Shown: positions 8,276 through 17,753, numbered from the stretch's first letter. The stretch is DNA of 64,000 bases from Ensifer adhaerens (GCF_020035535.1 NZ_CP083350.1:2614501-2678500), one strand, 5' to 3'. Made by a program: numbers and translations. The notes: generated by a model from the letters alone, not told the origin.

Positions 8276-10441
8276 TCAATCACCAGAGGTACGGGCAGTC
8301 AGAAGGTGCTTTACATCACCACGCCGAATAGAGAATCCGAAATGGTGCTTTCGCATGTTAACTTGCGTCAGCACGCCAAACACCCGCTCGTTTGCATCTT
8401 TGATCCCGACATGTCCGAGCTGACTTATTGCGCGGCGGGCGACGTCGACCTCCGTAGCGCTCCACTCCAGTGCAAGGATGACGTTATCTACAACGGAAGC
8501 AATGACGCGTGCTTCCGTTGCACCAAGGAGCGGTGGGCTTGCGATCACAATGCAATCATACTGGTCCTTGAAGTGGTCCAGCATGATTGTAAGCTGGTTT
8601 GTTGAAAGGAACGCAAGAGCATATTCCCGCCTGCAGGAAAGCGGGAGAAAGTCAATTCCGAACTCGGCGATTGTCTTGACAATTTCCTCAGCGGGTACCG
8701 TTTCCTCGCGGAAATACGTCGCCCTGTCCTTGCCGAATCCCTCAAGGCTATGCGCGATGCTGGGGTTGCGAAAATCAAGATCGATGAGCAGGACTTTCCG
8801 TCCAATCGTGCCCGCACTCAGGGCAAAGCTAAGAGCAAGCGCGGTCTTTCCGTCGTCCTTGTCACTCGATGTGATGGCGAAGAGGGCCGAATCACGGACT
8901 CGGCCCTGATGCGGAAAAATACGCCGTCGCGACAGGGCCGTCGCCACGACTGAGCGAACCGCCTCGCCATAGCTGTTGAACGGATCGTCGATCAACGCGC
9001 GTCGCGCGCTGCTCATCCGGAAGCGGTTGGGCACGAGTCCGATGCAGGGGACTCCGACCGATTCTTCGACATCGCGCTCGCTGCGCACGCGACGGTGGAA
9101 GCGCTCCAGAAGCACAGCCGTCAATCCGCCGCCGATGCCAAAGGCAACGAATGCCGGCATCACGAACAGGGCCGGCGAAGTCGAGCTCGGAAATTGGGGT
9201 GGCAATGCAGCAGAGACAATATGTGCTTCCTCTTGAATTCGGTCTTGGACAAAGATTTCCGTCTGTCGCCGCAGAAGGCTCTCGTATAGCTGCGCCGATG
9301 CAGTGGCCTCGCGCTCCAATTCGCGCAGCTTTGCCTCAGCTTCGCGGAGTGTTTCCCGAGATTGATCGAGTGAATCGAGGCGTTCCCGAGTGCGGTGGAG
9401 GCGCTCCCCAAGCGCCCTACGATCGAAGGGCAGTTCGGCAAGGACCTCATCGAGCAGCCGGCTCAACTCTTCACGCTGCAACGGAGCTACTTGGTGACCG
9501 GCATCGGCTGCGTCTGTTTCGGCCTCCGTCGCGAGTGGGAAGGCATTTGCGGGCTGGCCGTCACTCAAAACGTCGGCGCGAGGCCCCTCCTGATCCTGTT
9601 GGGTCAGCAAGGCTGAGAGACGCACTCCCCGTTCTCCAAGTCTGGCCAGATCAATTGCGAGCTGTCGCCTCAGTTCGGCAATCTGCTGATCCATCGATTC
9701 GACGCTCTTCTGGTCAATAAGTCCCGAGGCCATTCGATGGTCACGAACGGCTGCTTCCGCACGCTCGACAGCGGCCCGCGCGGGAGGAATGCGTTCGGCC
9801 AGTTCCTTCTCCAGCCGCTCACGCCGCGCCTGAAGGCGGTCGCGCCCTCTATTTACGTACATCTCGGCCACTCGGTTCGCAATGACTGCTGCCATTTGCG
9901 GATTCTCTGAAGTGAAGGTTACGGCAACTACACGTGAGTGCTGTTCCTTATAAACATTGAGGTTTTGCTGGAGGTCCTCGAAATCGATGGGCTCCGACTC
10001 TTCGGGCACGGCTTCTCCCGATGAACCCGTCGTTGGGGAGGAGGGCGGCTCGTCGTTTGCACCAAAGAAGGCGTCTGAAAGCATCTTGCTCCATGGCCGC
10101 TGCGCCCGATCACTAAACGGGGACGGGGACGCAAGGGTTGCGGGACCGCTGCTGCCGGGATCCTCGGCGAGGCTTTTCTGCACCGCGCGCAGATGGCTGG
10201 GCGACAGGATGAGTTCCACGTGGGTGTCGACGACAGCCTCATCGAAAGAGCCCTGCGGCCCGGACTCCGAGCGCGCCACGAGCAACTGCGCTTTCGCCGT
10301 ATAGCGGGCCGGGATGCTGGTGCCAATCAGCATGGCCATCAACGCGCCACTCGCGGCGCAAACGGCGACCAGCTTCCATCGCCGTCCCAACAGTGCAACA
10401 AGATCGAAGAGATGGGGTGTACGGTCTTCTTCGTAGGTCAT
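8276..10441 (-). CDS. Wzc/ExoP-like polysaccharide co-polymerase with altered kinase site
   Basis: Inner-membrane protein controlling polysaccharide polymerisation and export. 721 residues. It has a Wzz-type N-terminal region with a first transmembrane helix near residues 30-50, a periplasmic part containing long coiled coils (~205-260, ~350-400), a second transmembrane helix near ~430-450 and a cytoplasmic P-loop domain. Walker A (SSDKDDGKTA, ~525) and Walker A' (VLLIDLDFR, ~550) are kept. The Walker B aspartate is replaced: CIVIASPP has Ala634 (codon 8540-8542) where bacterial tyrosine kinases have Asp-Ser/Thr-Pro-Pro. The last 40 residues contain no tyrosine, so the autophosphorylated Tyr cluster is absent. 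It probably works as a chain-length scaffold rather than a kinase (inference). It diverges from the ExoF-like gene. Confidence 0.88.
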   Translation of the reverse strand: MTYEEDRTPHLFDLVALLGRRWKLVAVCAASGALMAMLIGTSIPARYTAKAQLLVARSESGPQGSFDEAVVDTHVELILSPSHLRAVQKSLAEDPGSSGPATLASPSPFSDRAQRPWSKMLSDAFFGANDEPPSSPTTGSSGEAVPEESEPIDFEDLQQNLNVYKEQHSRVVAVTFTSENPQMAAVIANRVAEMYVNRGRDRLQARRERLEKELAERIPPARAAVERAEAAVRDHRMASGLIDQKSVESMDQQIAELRRQLAIDLARLGERGVRLSALLTQQDQEGPRADVLSDGQPANAFPLATEAETDAADAGHQVAPLQREELSRLLDEVLAELPFDRRALGERLHRTRERLDSLDQSRETLREAEAKLRELEREATASAQLYESLLRRQTEIFVQDRIQEEAHIVSAALPPQFPSSTSPALFVMPAFVAFGIGGGLTAVLLERFHRRVRSERDVEESVGVPCIGLVPNRFRMSSARRALIDDPFNSYGEAVRSVVATALSRRRIFPHQGRVRDSALFAITSSDKDDGKTALALSFALSAGTIGRKVLLIDLDFRNPSIAHSLEGFGKDRATYFREETVPAEEIVKTIAEFGIDFLPLSCRREYALAFLSTNQLTIMLDHFKDQYDCIVIASPPLLGATEARVIASVVDNVILALEWSATEVDVARRAISQLGHVGIKDANERVFGVLTQVNMRKHHFGFSIRRGDVKHLLTARTSGD

Positions 10442-10987
10442 TGCTCGTCCTGGAGATAGGGGCGCGAAGGCGTCGCTCTTGTTAATCTTGCGGTTCGTCG
10501 GCGTCGATCAAAGCGTTTTGAGAAGACGTTGGATGCCACGGAGAGTGGGCCCGAGAGCGGGTGCGCAACACCACGGTCAACGCCGTTGGTCGGCGAGGAA
10601 ACCTTGGTAGCCTGTGTCGTGCCACTCCTCAACCATTCCATCCACCCGGAAGCACCCGTTCTCGGCTGCTTGACTAGTCGGCGGCAAATGCGATGATGGG
10701 AATGCGAGTACTCACCCGCCCATTCACAACATTTCCAGCGTACAGAATTTCATTATTTGTACAACGCGTAAATTGATGCAAATTGAGTAAGGAACCGGCG
10801 GGGATTACCTAATCATGGTGCTTGTCGGGTACCCCCTTATGTCGCTCTGCCTGAATGAGCATACCTATTCTCCATTTATAGATATTGGGGCTTTTGCGAT
10901 CATTTAGATGAAGTTGGTGAAGCGCGGCGGGCCAGTCTGCCGGCCAGATGCACTGACTCCAGCAAATCTTCAGATTGGAGTACGCCG
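10442..10987. promoter_or_regulatory. Divergent promoter region between wzc-like and exoF-like genes
   Basis: 546 bp, with A/T-rich tracts at 10735-10790 and 10860-10910, which should hold promoters for both directions. It contains the TACCCCCTTA motif at 10830-10839. No coding sequence is supported. Confidence 0.55.
10830..10839 (+). promoter_or_regulatory. TACCCCCTTA motif, copy 1
   Basis: TACCCCCTTA about 150 bp upstream of the exoF-like start, overlapping the palindrome GGGTACCC. Close matches occur at 15636-15645 and 27850-27859, each in front of another polysaccharide transcription unit, suggesting a shared operator. NarL/LuxR-type proteins can bind TACYYMT-like heptamers, and one such regulator is encoded at 12880. 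Confidence 0.4.
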
Positions 10988-12319
10988 ATGGTCCTTCGTC
11001 CCCGACAGCGCACGTTTTTCAAGTTGTTTGGTCTGGCGGCCCACACCGCAGTAGCAATGGCCTTCGGGCTGTCGTGGTCGGAGGCCTCCGAGTACCGGCT
11101 GCATGCGGGCGATGTGATTGAAGTCTCGCTCGCTGGGCTTCCGCAGTTCGGCCAACGCGCGCCGGTTCAGCTCGATGGCAGCATCACAATTCCGACCATC
11201 GGCACGCTCGTCGTCGAGGGCGTCACGTTGGCCAATGTTCGCGAACTTATTCAGGCTGCCTACACCAGCCGGCTCCTGACCCTCTATGCCTCCGATGGTC
11301 GGGAGTTGACGCGTACGGTTGAACGCGAGGATGTATCGGCAGCAATCGTGCAATATGCGCCGATATGGGTATCCGGAGATGTTGTTCAGTCCGGCGAGCA
11401 TCCTTTCCAGCCACGGATGACGGTACGCCAGGCGATCGCGTCTGCAGGCGGGCTCCGTCCGGCGATTATGACCCCCGGCACGCTGCCGCAATACGATCCG
11501 ATCCCGCTGCAGAGCGACTACATTGCCAGCTGGCTCACATTGGCTGGCCAAGCCGTCCGCGCCTGGAGGTTCCGCACCGAGCTCGGCGAGACGGCCGAAT
11601 TCGACAAGACATCAATTCCGGCGGCACCTGTGCCTGAAGAGGCGTTGACGCGCATTCTGGCAACCGAGAAGCAGATTCGTGAGCTTCGGCAGGTGGATTT
11701 CGATCGCGAGCGGGCCTTTCTCGGCCGGAGCGCGGCTCTTGCTGAGAAGCAGATCAAGTCGCTGTCCGAACGCGTCGAACTCGAGACCCAAGGCGAACGC
11801 GAGGACACTCAAGTCTACGAAATTGCGAAAGAACTTCTACGGCAAGGCAAACTCACCACTGTGCGGGTAGTGGATGCCCGACGCTCAGTGCTTTTCTCAT
11901 CCACGCGCCGGCTGCAAACGGAAAGCGAGCTCATGCAGATGCGCAGGCGGCTGGATGAGGCGCGCCGGTCGTTGGAAAAGCTCGAGGATCAGCGCCGGCT
12001 CGGCATTCATGAAGAGCTGCGGTCCATAGATCTGAAACTGGCCGAGGAGCATGCCCGCCTAAAGAGTCTGCGGGCGAAATTGGACCTCGCTGGCATCGCC
12101 GTCCCGCGCGGCCAGGAGGCCAGTCAGAAGGCCAGCCCGACGGTTACCGTTTTTCGCAGGATCGAAATGAAGCCCGTCGCTTTTGAAGCGGGGTATGATG
12201 AAGAGGTCGAGCCAGGCGATATCGTGGAAGTTGCGTTACGCCAAGGGTCCTTATCGACGAGCAATGATATCGGCGCACTTGGCATCGACCGGCCTCAATA
12301 TGCCCAGAGCGCGAAATAA
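10988..12319 (+). CDS. ExoF-like polysaccharide export protein
   Basis: Periplasmic/outer-membrane polysaccharide export protein of the family that includes S. meliloti ExoF. 443 residues (ExoF is about 420). A signal peptide covers residues ~1-32. The Poly_export domain begins YRLHAGDVIEVSLAGLPQ and reaches about residue 95, followed by a SLBB-like segment (IWVSGDVVQSGEHPF, MTVRQAIASAGG). A long coiled coil at ~215-370 and a C-terminal SLBB-like part (VEPGDIVEVAL) complete it. ATG at 10988 has GGAG seven bases upstream. No lipobox cysteine is evident, so this is the soluble ExoF type rather than lipoprotein Wza. It works with the divergent Wzc-like protein. Confidence 0.88.
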   Translation: MVLRPRQRTFFKLFGLAAHTAVAMAFGLSWSEASEYRLHAGDVIEVSLAGLPQFGQRAPVQLDGSITIPTIGTLVVEGVTLANVRELIQAAYTSRLLTLYASDGRELTRTVEREDVSAAIVQYAPIWVSGDVVQSGEHPFQPRMTVRQAIASAGGLRPAIMTPGTLPQYDPIPLQSDYIASWLTLAGQAVRAWRFRTELGETAEFDKTSIPAAPVPEEALTRILATEKQIRELRQVDFDRERAFLGRSAALAEKQIKSLSERVELETQGEREDTQVYEIAKELLRQGKLTTVRVVDARRSVLFSSTRRLQTESELMQMRRRLDEARRSLEKLEDQRRLGIHEELRSIDLKLAEEHARLKSLRAKLDLAGIAVPRGQEASQKASPTVTVFRRIEMKPVAFEAGYDEEVEPGDIVEVALRQGSLSTSNDIGALGIDRPQYAQSAK

Positions 12320-12879
12320 CCCCTCAATCCCTCAAATTCTACTTGTCTTCCGGATCGATGCTCGAGCGGGGGGCGGATAGACGAAGAGGCCGAGTTTTCG
12401 ACGAGGCGATGGCCGCTGTCATTTCATCTCTGCCGCCAACTTGAGTGAGTTCGTCAACCTGCTGGTGTTGGCCGGACTGCGGTCCATTTCCGTGGTGGAA
12501 GCCCTTGCGGCAGGACCTTAAGGCTGACGCAGCGCTTCGCCAAAGTTTGCGGTCGGACCGAGAGCTCTTCCAGCCCCCGTGCCCATCTCGCGGTCGCTTT
12601 ATTTGCCATCGGTGGCCGCATCGACAACTCGCTCGTTGAGGAGCCTGTTTTCCGGCACTAGGGCAATATCTACGTCTAAAGCGGTAACAGTATAAGGGTT
12701 TTGGCGAATAAGTGTAAATCCATTGTGCTATGTATACAACACTAGAGATGACCATTGAAACGTCATCGCTGACTTTTTGGGGCTATCCCGGTTGGTTGCC
12801 CCGCTGCGCGTATGTGGTACCATTTCTTTTTTGACATGAGGAATTATTTGAAAAATTTCTCTCCGGAAGGGGGTGCAAC
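12320..12879. other. Gap with possible decayed coding sequence and luxR promoter
   Basis: 560 bp. Between 12400 and 12660 short open stretches in shifting frames look protein-like (for example FVNLLVLAGLRSISVVEALA, then later in another frame HLAVALFAIGGRIDNSLVEE), suggesting a frameshifted remnant I cannot identify. From 12660 to 12879 the sequence is AT-rich and should contain the promoter of the regulator gene at 12880. Confidence 0.4.
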
Positions 12880-13590
12880 GTGAACAAGAAGAAAACGTGG
12901 AATTTTGCAATCGTCGAGCCGAACTACATTGTATGCGCAGGGCTGGCACGAATATTTGCACGAACGGCATTCAAAGAACAAATCGAATGCGCCAATATGG
13001 CCCAGTTGTGGGAGCTGATAGAAATGGGTCAGGAAGTCGATTTGTTTTTGATAGACGTGGGGCCAAATATCTGCCGATTTAAAGCGGACGTCGAAAAGCT
13101 AAAAACGCAATTTCCAAATTCATTTGTTGTTCTAATGGCGGACTCTGTTGAGGAAGCTGTAATCACCGAGGCCGTCCAAGCGGGTGTTCATGGTTTGATT
13201 GATAAGGGCATGCGCGTGGAAGCCATGGTGAAATCGCTGGAATTGGTCCTGCTCGGCGAACCTGTTTTCCCTCCCCCCGCTCCGGTCAAGACATCGCTTA
13301 TCACAAAGGAGTATGTCTTTCCGAAGCACAACCAAAACAATGGTCACAACGGCGATTCAACTCATATAATTTCCCTGGCGCCTAATCTTTCGTCGCGAGA
13401 AATTGAAGTATTGCTGTCACTTAGTCAGGGAAACTCCAATAAGGAGATTGCCAGGAAGCTCGAGATCTCGGATGCCACGGTGAAGGTACATGTGAAGGCA
13501 ATCTTGCGGAAGCTTCGGATAAAGAACCGGACCGAGGCGGCCTTGTGGGCAACGGGTGCGGGGCAGCAGACCTCATCGTACCAGCAGTGA
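12880..13590 (+). CDS. LuxR-family response regulator with degenerate receiver
   Basis: Probable transcription factor, 236 residues. An N-terminal receiver-like domain (1-120) is followed by a linker and a LuxR/NarL helix-turn-helix at ~172-226 (LSSREIEVLLSLSQGNSNKE, TVKVHVKAILRKL). The phosphoacceptor-position Asp59 (FLIDVGP) and Lys109 are kept. The usual acidic pair is Glu13-Pro14, and the switch Thr/Ser position is Ala87, so normal phosphotransfer is doubtful. GTG at 12880 follows a GGAAGGGGG ribosome site. No kinase is adjacent. The gene is visibly more AT-rich than its neighbours, suggesting separate acquisition. By position it is the best candidate regulator of the polysaccharide locus, perhaps in the manner of VpsT/CsgD-type LuxR proteins (inference). 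Confidence 0.85.
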   Translation: MNKKKTWNFAIVEPNYIVCAGLARIFARTAFKEQIECANMAQLWELIEMGQEVDLFLIDVGPNICRFKADVEKLKTQFPNSFVVLMADSVEEAVITEAVQAGVHGLIDKGMRVEAMVKSLELVLLGEPVFPPPAPVKTSLITKEYVFPKHNQNNGHNGDSTHIISLAPNLSSREIEVLLSLSQGNSNKEIARKLEISDATVKVHVKAILRKLRIKNRTEAALWATGAGQQTSSYQQ

Positions 13591-14002
13591 TTAATATCCG
13601 TCCTGATCAAGCCGGCTCAGCAAGCCCCGGAAAAATAGAGGCTATCTAAAAATTCTAGGCCGTCGACACCAGATTCTCGTGGCGACCAGCTTTACGGCGG
13701 CGAGGTAGTTTTCGGGACGCTTGTCATATCAGGTTGCGATGCTGCGGGATTGTTTGATGCTGTTGAAGAATCGCTCCACGAGGTTCCTTAGCCGATAGAC
13801 CCAGCGCGAGAATACGAAGGAGCCCTTGCGGTTTGTCGGGATGTTGGCCCAGGCCTTTCGCGCGGCGGCCTTGGCCCGAATGGCGTCGCTGTCATACCCC
13901 TTGTCGGCCAGGAGGATGTCTCGCTTGCCGAGTTCGTTCTGACCTGCCACGGGTAATTTCCTCCAGATTGGATTAGAGTCCGGCCTGATTAAGGACGGAC
14001 GC

Positions 14003-14269
14003 ATGAAGAAGCAGAGATTTACGGAAGAGCAGATTATTGCGGTGCTGAAGGAGCAGGAGGCTGGCGCGAAGGTGGCTGAGCTCTGCCGCAAGCACGGGAT
14101 TTCGGAAGCGACCTTTTATAACTGGAAAGCCAAATACGGCGGTATGGAGGTCTCCGAGGCGAAGCGTCTCAAGGCGCTCGAGGAGGAGAATGCTAAGCTG
14201 AAGAAGCTGTTGGCCGAGCAGATGCTGGACGCTGCCGCGCTCCGCGAGCTTCTGGCAAAAAAATGGTAG
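14003..14269 (+). CDS. IS3-family transposase OrfA
   Basis: 88 residues: a helix-turn-helix DNA-binding domain ([37 protein letters not shown]) followed by a leucine-zipper-like tail ([18 protein letters not shown]). The end overlaps orfB at an A7 run (14257-14263), where -1 frameshifting would make the OrfAB transposase. Confidence 0.93.
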   Translation: MKKQRFTEEQIIAVLKEQEAGAKVAELCRKHGISEATFYNWKAKYGGMEVSEAKRLKALEEENAKLKKLLAEQMLDAAALRELLAKKW

Positions 14270-15192
14270 GGCCTGCCGCCAAGCGCGAAGCCGTCGCGCA
14301 TCTGAAGACCGTGATGGGTCTTTCGGAACGGCGGGCCTGCCAGATCATATCCGCTGATCGGAAGATGGTGCGCTATCGGTCCTGCCGGCCGCCGGAGGTC
14401 GAACTGCGGGCAAGACTGCGCGACCTCGCCAACGAGCGACGGCGTTTCGGCTATCGGCGGCTGTTCGTCCTGCTCAAGCGAGACGGAGAGCCGTCCGGCG
14501 TCAATCGCATCTACCGGCTCTACCGCGAGGAAGGGCTGTCGGTCCGCAAGCGGAAAGCCAGACGGCGTGCCGTCGGCACGCGTGCGCCGATCCTGGTCGA
14601 AGCGAAGGCCAATGCCCGCTGGTCGCTGGATTTCGTCCACGACCAGTTTGCCTGCGGAAGGAGGTTTCGCGTGCTCAACATCGTCGATGACGTGACGCGC
14701 GAATGCCTGGCGGCAATCCCCGACACATCGATCTCCGGGCGTCGGGTCGCCCGCGAACTGACGGCGCTTATCGAACGGCGCGGCAAGCCCGGCATGATCG
14801 TCTCCGACCATGGCACGGAGTTCACGTCGAACGCGATCCTCGCCTGGTCAAAGGAGCACAAGGTCGAATGGCACTACATCGCGCCGGGAAAGCCGATGCA
14901 GAACGGCTACGTCGAATCCTTCAACGGCCGCATGCGCGACGAACTGCTGAACGAGAGCCTGTTCTTCGGTCTCGGCCACGCTCGCAGCGCCATTTCCGAA
15001 TGGGCGGAGGATTACAACAATTTCCGGCCACACTCATCGCTCGGATATCAGACCCCGGCCAACTATGCCGGGACCATCGCCGCAACCGGCTCCAACGCTG
15101 CGCAAGATGAAGGCTACGCGTTTCCGCCGGTTGCTCCCACCGCGCCAAATGGCGTATCGAAAACCGCCGGGGCTCTAATCGCCGCTGGATGA
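14263..15192 (+). CDS. IS3-family transposase OrfB (DDE integrase core)
   Basis: 309 residues with the rve integrase fold. DDE residues are seen in [19 protein letters not shown] and [18 protein letters not shown]. The C-terminal [15 protein letters not shown] motif is typical of the IS407 group. ATG at 14263 lies in the A7 slippery run; the functional product is most likely the OrfA-OrfB fusion. No internal stop or frameshift is seen, so transposition may still be possible. Confidence 0.95.
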   Translation: MVGPAAKREAVAHLKTVMGLSERRACQIISADRKMVRYRSCRPPEVELRARLRDLANERRRFGYRRLFVLLKRDGEPSGVNRIYRLYREEGLSVRKRKARRRAVGTRAPILVEAKANARWSLDFVHDQFACGRRFRVLNIVDDVTRECLAAIPDTSISGRRVARELTALIERRGKPGMIVSDHGTEFTSNAILAWSKEHKVEWHYIAPGKPMQNGYVESFNGRMRDELLNESLFFGLGHARSAISEWAEDYNNFRPHSSLGYQTPANYAGTIAATGSNAAQDEGYAFPPVAPTAPNGVSKTAGALIAAG

Positions 15193-15635
15193 AAGTTCAG
15201 TGGCAGGTCAGTTCGTCAGCGCTTCGGCCTCGGTGCAGTCGGCGATCCGTCCGCCGGTCAGGCGCAGGGTAACCGGGCGTCCTTCGGCATCGACGAGCGC
15301 GTGGATTTTGCTCGTAAGCCCGCCGCGATGCCGCCATCATCTCCATCCCCCTTTTTCCCCGGCCGCATGCTGGTGTACGCGGACAAAGGTCGTAGCGCTC
15401 GGGGATTTCCGCCCGGGGCGAGCCCGTTCGGAACCGTCAGAGGATGCCATTCAGCACCCGCCGATCATCGACCCGAGGAACCCCGCGGGGCTTGTTGGGC
15501 AACAGCGGCGACAGGATCGACCATTCGTGATCGGTGAGTTCGCAGCGGCGACGCGTCATAGAGGCTCCCTCATTCGGAAGTCTTGAATCAGACAGGAAAA
15601 ACACCAAGCGATTTTATGAGTTTACGTCCTAGTAA

Positions 15636-15645
15636 TACCCCTTTT
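15636..15645 (+). promoter_or_regulatory. TACCCC motif, copy 2
   Basis: TACCCCTTTT, one C shorter than the copies at 10830 and 27850, about 200 bp upstream of the sugar nucleotidyltransferase and just outside the dead IS5 element. Possible operator; see the other two copies. Confidence 0.35.
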
Positions 15646-15841
15646 GGAGCGGTCACCCCGCTTGGGTAGCGGCTCCACAACAGGATGCTCCACAAAGTAT
15701 GGCTTTGCCGCTCGACTGCCTTCTATCCTTATGCGCAATTGCCGAGGACTGATCGACTGTTAGATTCCTGTCATCGATCTGTCACATCCCCGCAAACGCG
15801 GATTTTGAGGCAGTATCGAGTCAACTTCAGGGAGAGATTCG

Positions 15842-16561
15842 ATGAAAGCCGTAATCCAGTGTGGCGGTCAGGGAACGCGCCTGAGACCATACACTATGGT
15901 GCTACCCAAGCCGCTGATGCCAGTCCGCTCTCAGCCGGTACTCGAGCTTCTGCTGAAATGGCTTCGACGAAACGACCTGACAGAGGTCTATATCACCACG
16001 GGTTATCTCGGGCAGCTGATCAAGAGCTTCTGTGGCGACGGGCGGCGGTGGGACATCCGGATCCGCTATACGGATGAAGCGGCGCCCCTGGGGACGATCG
16101 GGCCACTCGGCTTGCTGCGTGATGAACTCGACACCAGCTTCCTGGTGATCAATGGGGATGTCATTACCGATCTGAGCCTCGGTGCGTTCGCCCAGTACCA
16201 TCACAGCACGGGCGGAATACTCACGGTGGCTACGATGCACCGGCAGACTCGAATGGATTTCGGCGTCATCGAGGCACATGACGGGCGGATCACCAGCTTC
16301 AAGGAAAAACCGATACTCTCGAACCTTGTGAGCATGGGTGTCTACTGCATGGAGCCCTCGGTGCTTCAATACATTCCTGCGGGCGTCCCATTCGGCTTCG
16401 ATGATTTGATCCTGTGCCTCCTTCGGCGAGGCGTTCCGACCCACAGCTACATTCACGAGGGCATGTGGCTCGACATTGGCCGGATCGAAGATTTCCAAAC
16501 CGCTCAGGAGCTTGATTGGGATGTCCAGTCACCACCGTTTGAACGCGTCCACGCAGCCTGA
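15842..16561 (+). CDS. Sugar-1-phosphate nucleotidyltransferase
   Basis: Activates a sugar-1-phosphate to an NDP-sugar for polysaccharide synthesis. 239 residues, NTP_transferase family. The N-terminal signature GGQGTRLRPYTMVLPKPLMP contains the nucleotide-binding loop and catalytic Lys. VINGDVITDL holds the metal-binding Asp, and FKEKP follows. ATG at 15842 has GGGAGAG upstream. The 3' end overlaps the aminotransferase gene by 41 bases, so the two are co-translated. Base specificity cannot be read from the sequence: RmlA-like, mannose-1-phosphate guanylyltransferase and PtmE/LegF-like activities are all possible. A heavily deleted paralogue lies at 25850-26018. Confidence 0.85.
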   Translation: MKAVIQCGGQGTRLRPYTMVLPKPLMPVRSQPVLELLLKWLRRNDLTEVYITTGYLGQLIKSFCGDGRRWDIRIRYTDEAAPLGTIGPLGLLRDELDTSFLVINGDVITDLSLGAFAQYHHSTGGILTVATMHRQTRMDFGVIEAHDGRITSFKEKPILSNLVSMGVYCMEPSVLQYIPAGVPFGFDDLILCLLRRGVPTHSYIHEGMWLDIGRIEDFQTAQELDWDVQSPPFERVHAA

Positions 16562-17753
16562 GGCTGTTCTGCTAAATGCTGCCGCCCCGGGCGGAGGTGC
16601 CGCAACGGCGCGTCCCGGCGGCGGGGCCGACGATCGCTCAGAGATTTACGTCGCGCGACCAATCTTGGGGTGTGAGGAGCAGGTCGCCGTTTCCGAAGTC
16701 TTAGACGACGGCTGGGTCACGATGGGCTCGCGTGTACGCGATTTCGAGCTAGCCTTCGCCGAGCGGCATCGCACGGATGATGCAGTGGCAGTCAGTTCTT
16801 GCACCGCCGCACTTCATCTTATCCTCCATGCACTGGGGATAGGGCCAGGCGACGAAGTCCTCGTGCCCTCGCTCACATTCGTGGCGACGGCCAACAGCGT
16901 CTTGTATACTGGGGCGTCGCCTGTCTTCGTCGACATCGAGTCGCTTGCCATGCCACTGATGTCCCTGGAGGACGCTGCGCAGAAGTGCTCTCCGAGAACA
17001 AAGGCTGTAATTGTCGTGCACTATGCTGGCTGTGTCGCGCAGCGCAGCGCATGGCGCGAGTTCGCCTCCCGGCGGGGCCTGTTCCTCATTGGGGACGCGG
17101 CGCATGCAGTTGGCCTCGAGGACGCCGCAACCTTCGGCGACGCAGCTGCCTTCAGCTTCTACGGCAACAAGAACATGACGACCGCAGAAGGCGGCATGGT
17201 GGTGTCGGCTCAATCCGACCTTCTGGAGCGGATCCGGCAAATGCGCGCCCATGGGATGACAAGCGGTACATTCCAGCGCCACCACAGTGGCGCACCGCGT
17301 TACGACGTGACAATGCTCGGCTACAATTACCGAATGGACGAACTCCGGGCTGCCATGGGTCTGGTCCAGCTCGGTCACCTGACAGCTTGGAATGAACGCC
17401 GGCGCGTCCTGACGGACAGGTATGCAGAAGGTCTGGCATCCGATTGCCCGACCATCCTCGTCCCCAGCCTGCAGGGTTGCAATTCGGCTCATCATATCAT
17501 GCCGGTCGTTTTGCCGGGAGAAGCCGACCGCGATCGGATCATCGCTTTCATGAGAAGCGATGGCATCCAAACGAGCATCCATTACCCGCCTGTTCACGAC
17601 TTTTCTTTCTACAGATCTCGGCTACCGGACCTTCGGCTCCCGAAGACGGAAGAATTCTCTCGTCGCGAGCTGACGCTCCCGCTGCATCCCGGCATGGCTG
17701 ACGGTCACGTCGAGCGCGTAGTCGCCGCTCTGGCCGCTGCTGCGCAGGCATGA
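16521..17753 (+). CDS. DegT/DnrJ/EryC1/StrS-family aminotransferase (LegC-like)
   Basis: PLP-dependent enzyme converting a 4-keto-6-deoxy NDP-sugar to a 4-amino sugar. About 410 residues. The PLP region SCTAALHLILHALGIGPGDEV, cofactor-binding EDAAHAVG-like GDAAHAVGLE and catalytic Lys in FYGNKNMTTAEGGM are all present, and substrate contacts such as MLGYNYRMDELRAAMGLVQL follow. ATG at 16521 lies inside the upstream gene, with AGGAG about 11 bases before it. The natural partner is the LegB-like 4,6-dehydratase at 21989-23011. Together they would give a 4-amino-4,6-dideoxy sugar for the polymer. This is inference; the product sugar is not determinable here. Confidence 0.88.
   Translation: MSSHHRLNASTQPEAVLLNAAAPGGGAATARPGGGADDRSEIYVARPILGCEEQVAVSEVLDDGWVTMGSRVRDFELAFAERHRTDDAVAVSSCTAALHLILHALGIGPGDEVLVPSLTFVATANSVLYTGASPVFVDIESLAMPLMSLEDAAQKCSPRTKAVIVVHYAGCVAQRSAWREFASRRGLFLIGDAAHAVGLEDAATFGDAAAFSFYGNKNMTTAEGGMVVSAQSDLLERIRQMRAHGMTSGTFQRHHSGAPRYDVTMLGYNYRMDELRAAMGLVQLGHLTAWNERRRVLTDRYAEGLASDCPTILVPSLQGCNSAHHIMPVVLPGEADRDRIIAFMRSDGIQTSIHYPPVHDFSFYRSRLPDLRLPKTEEFSRRELTLPLHPGMADGHVERVVAALAAAAQA

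Larger units (their letters stand above)
13940..15210 (+). mobile_element. IS3-family element (IS407-like), 1271 bp
   Basis: Terminal inverted repeats begin with TGACCTGCCAC at both ends (13940-13950 and 15200-15210) and continue imperfectly to a shared GATTAGAG. A 4-bp direct repeat GTTC flanks the element (13936-13939 and 15211-15214), the expected target duplication. It carries orfA and orfB joined by an A7 slippery run. It looks intact, so this is the youngest mobile insertion in the window; it landed inside the older IS5 element. Confidence 0.9.
13636..15625 (-). mobile_element. Dead IS5-family element split by an IS3 insertion
   Basis: Minus-strand pieces of an IS5-type transposase lie on both sides of the IS3 element. 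The N-terminal part (15560-15211) reads CELTDHEWSILSPLLPNKP and VPRVDDRRVLNGI, then degrades. The C-terminal part (13939-13640) reads DILLADKGYDSDAIRA, LVERFFNSIKQSRSIAT, a stop where Arg is expected, then RPENYLAAVKLVATRIW. Several frameshifts and the stop make it inactive. The outer boundaries are approximate: the ends show only a weak inverted repeat. Confidence 0.75.
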
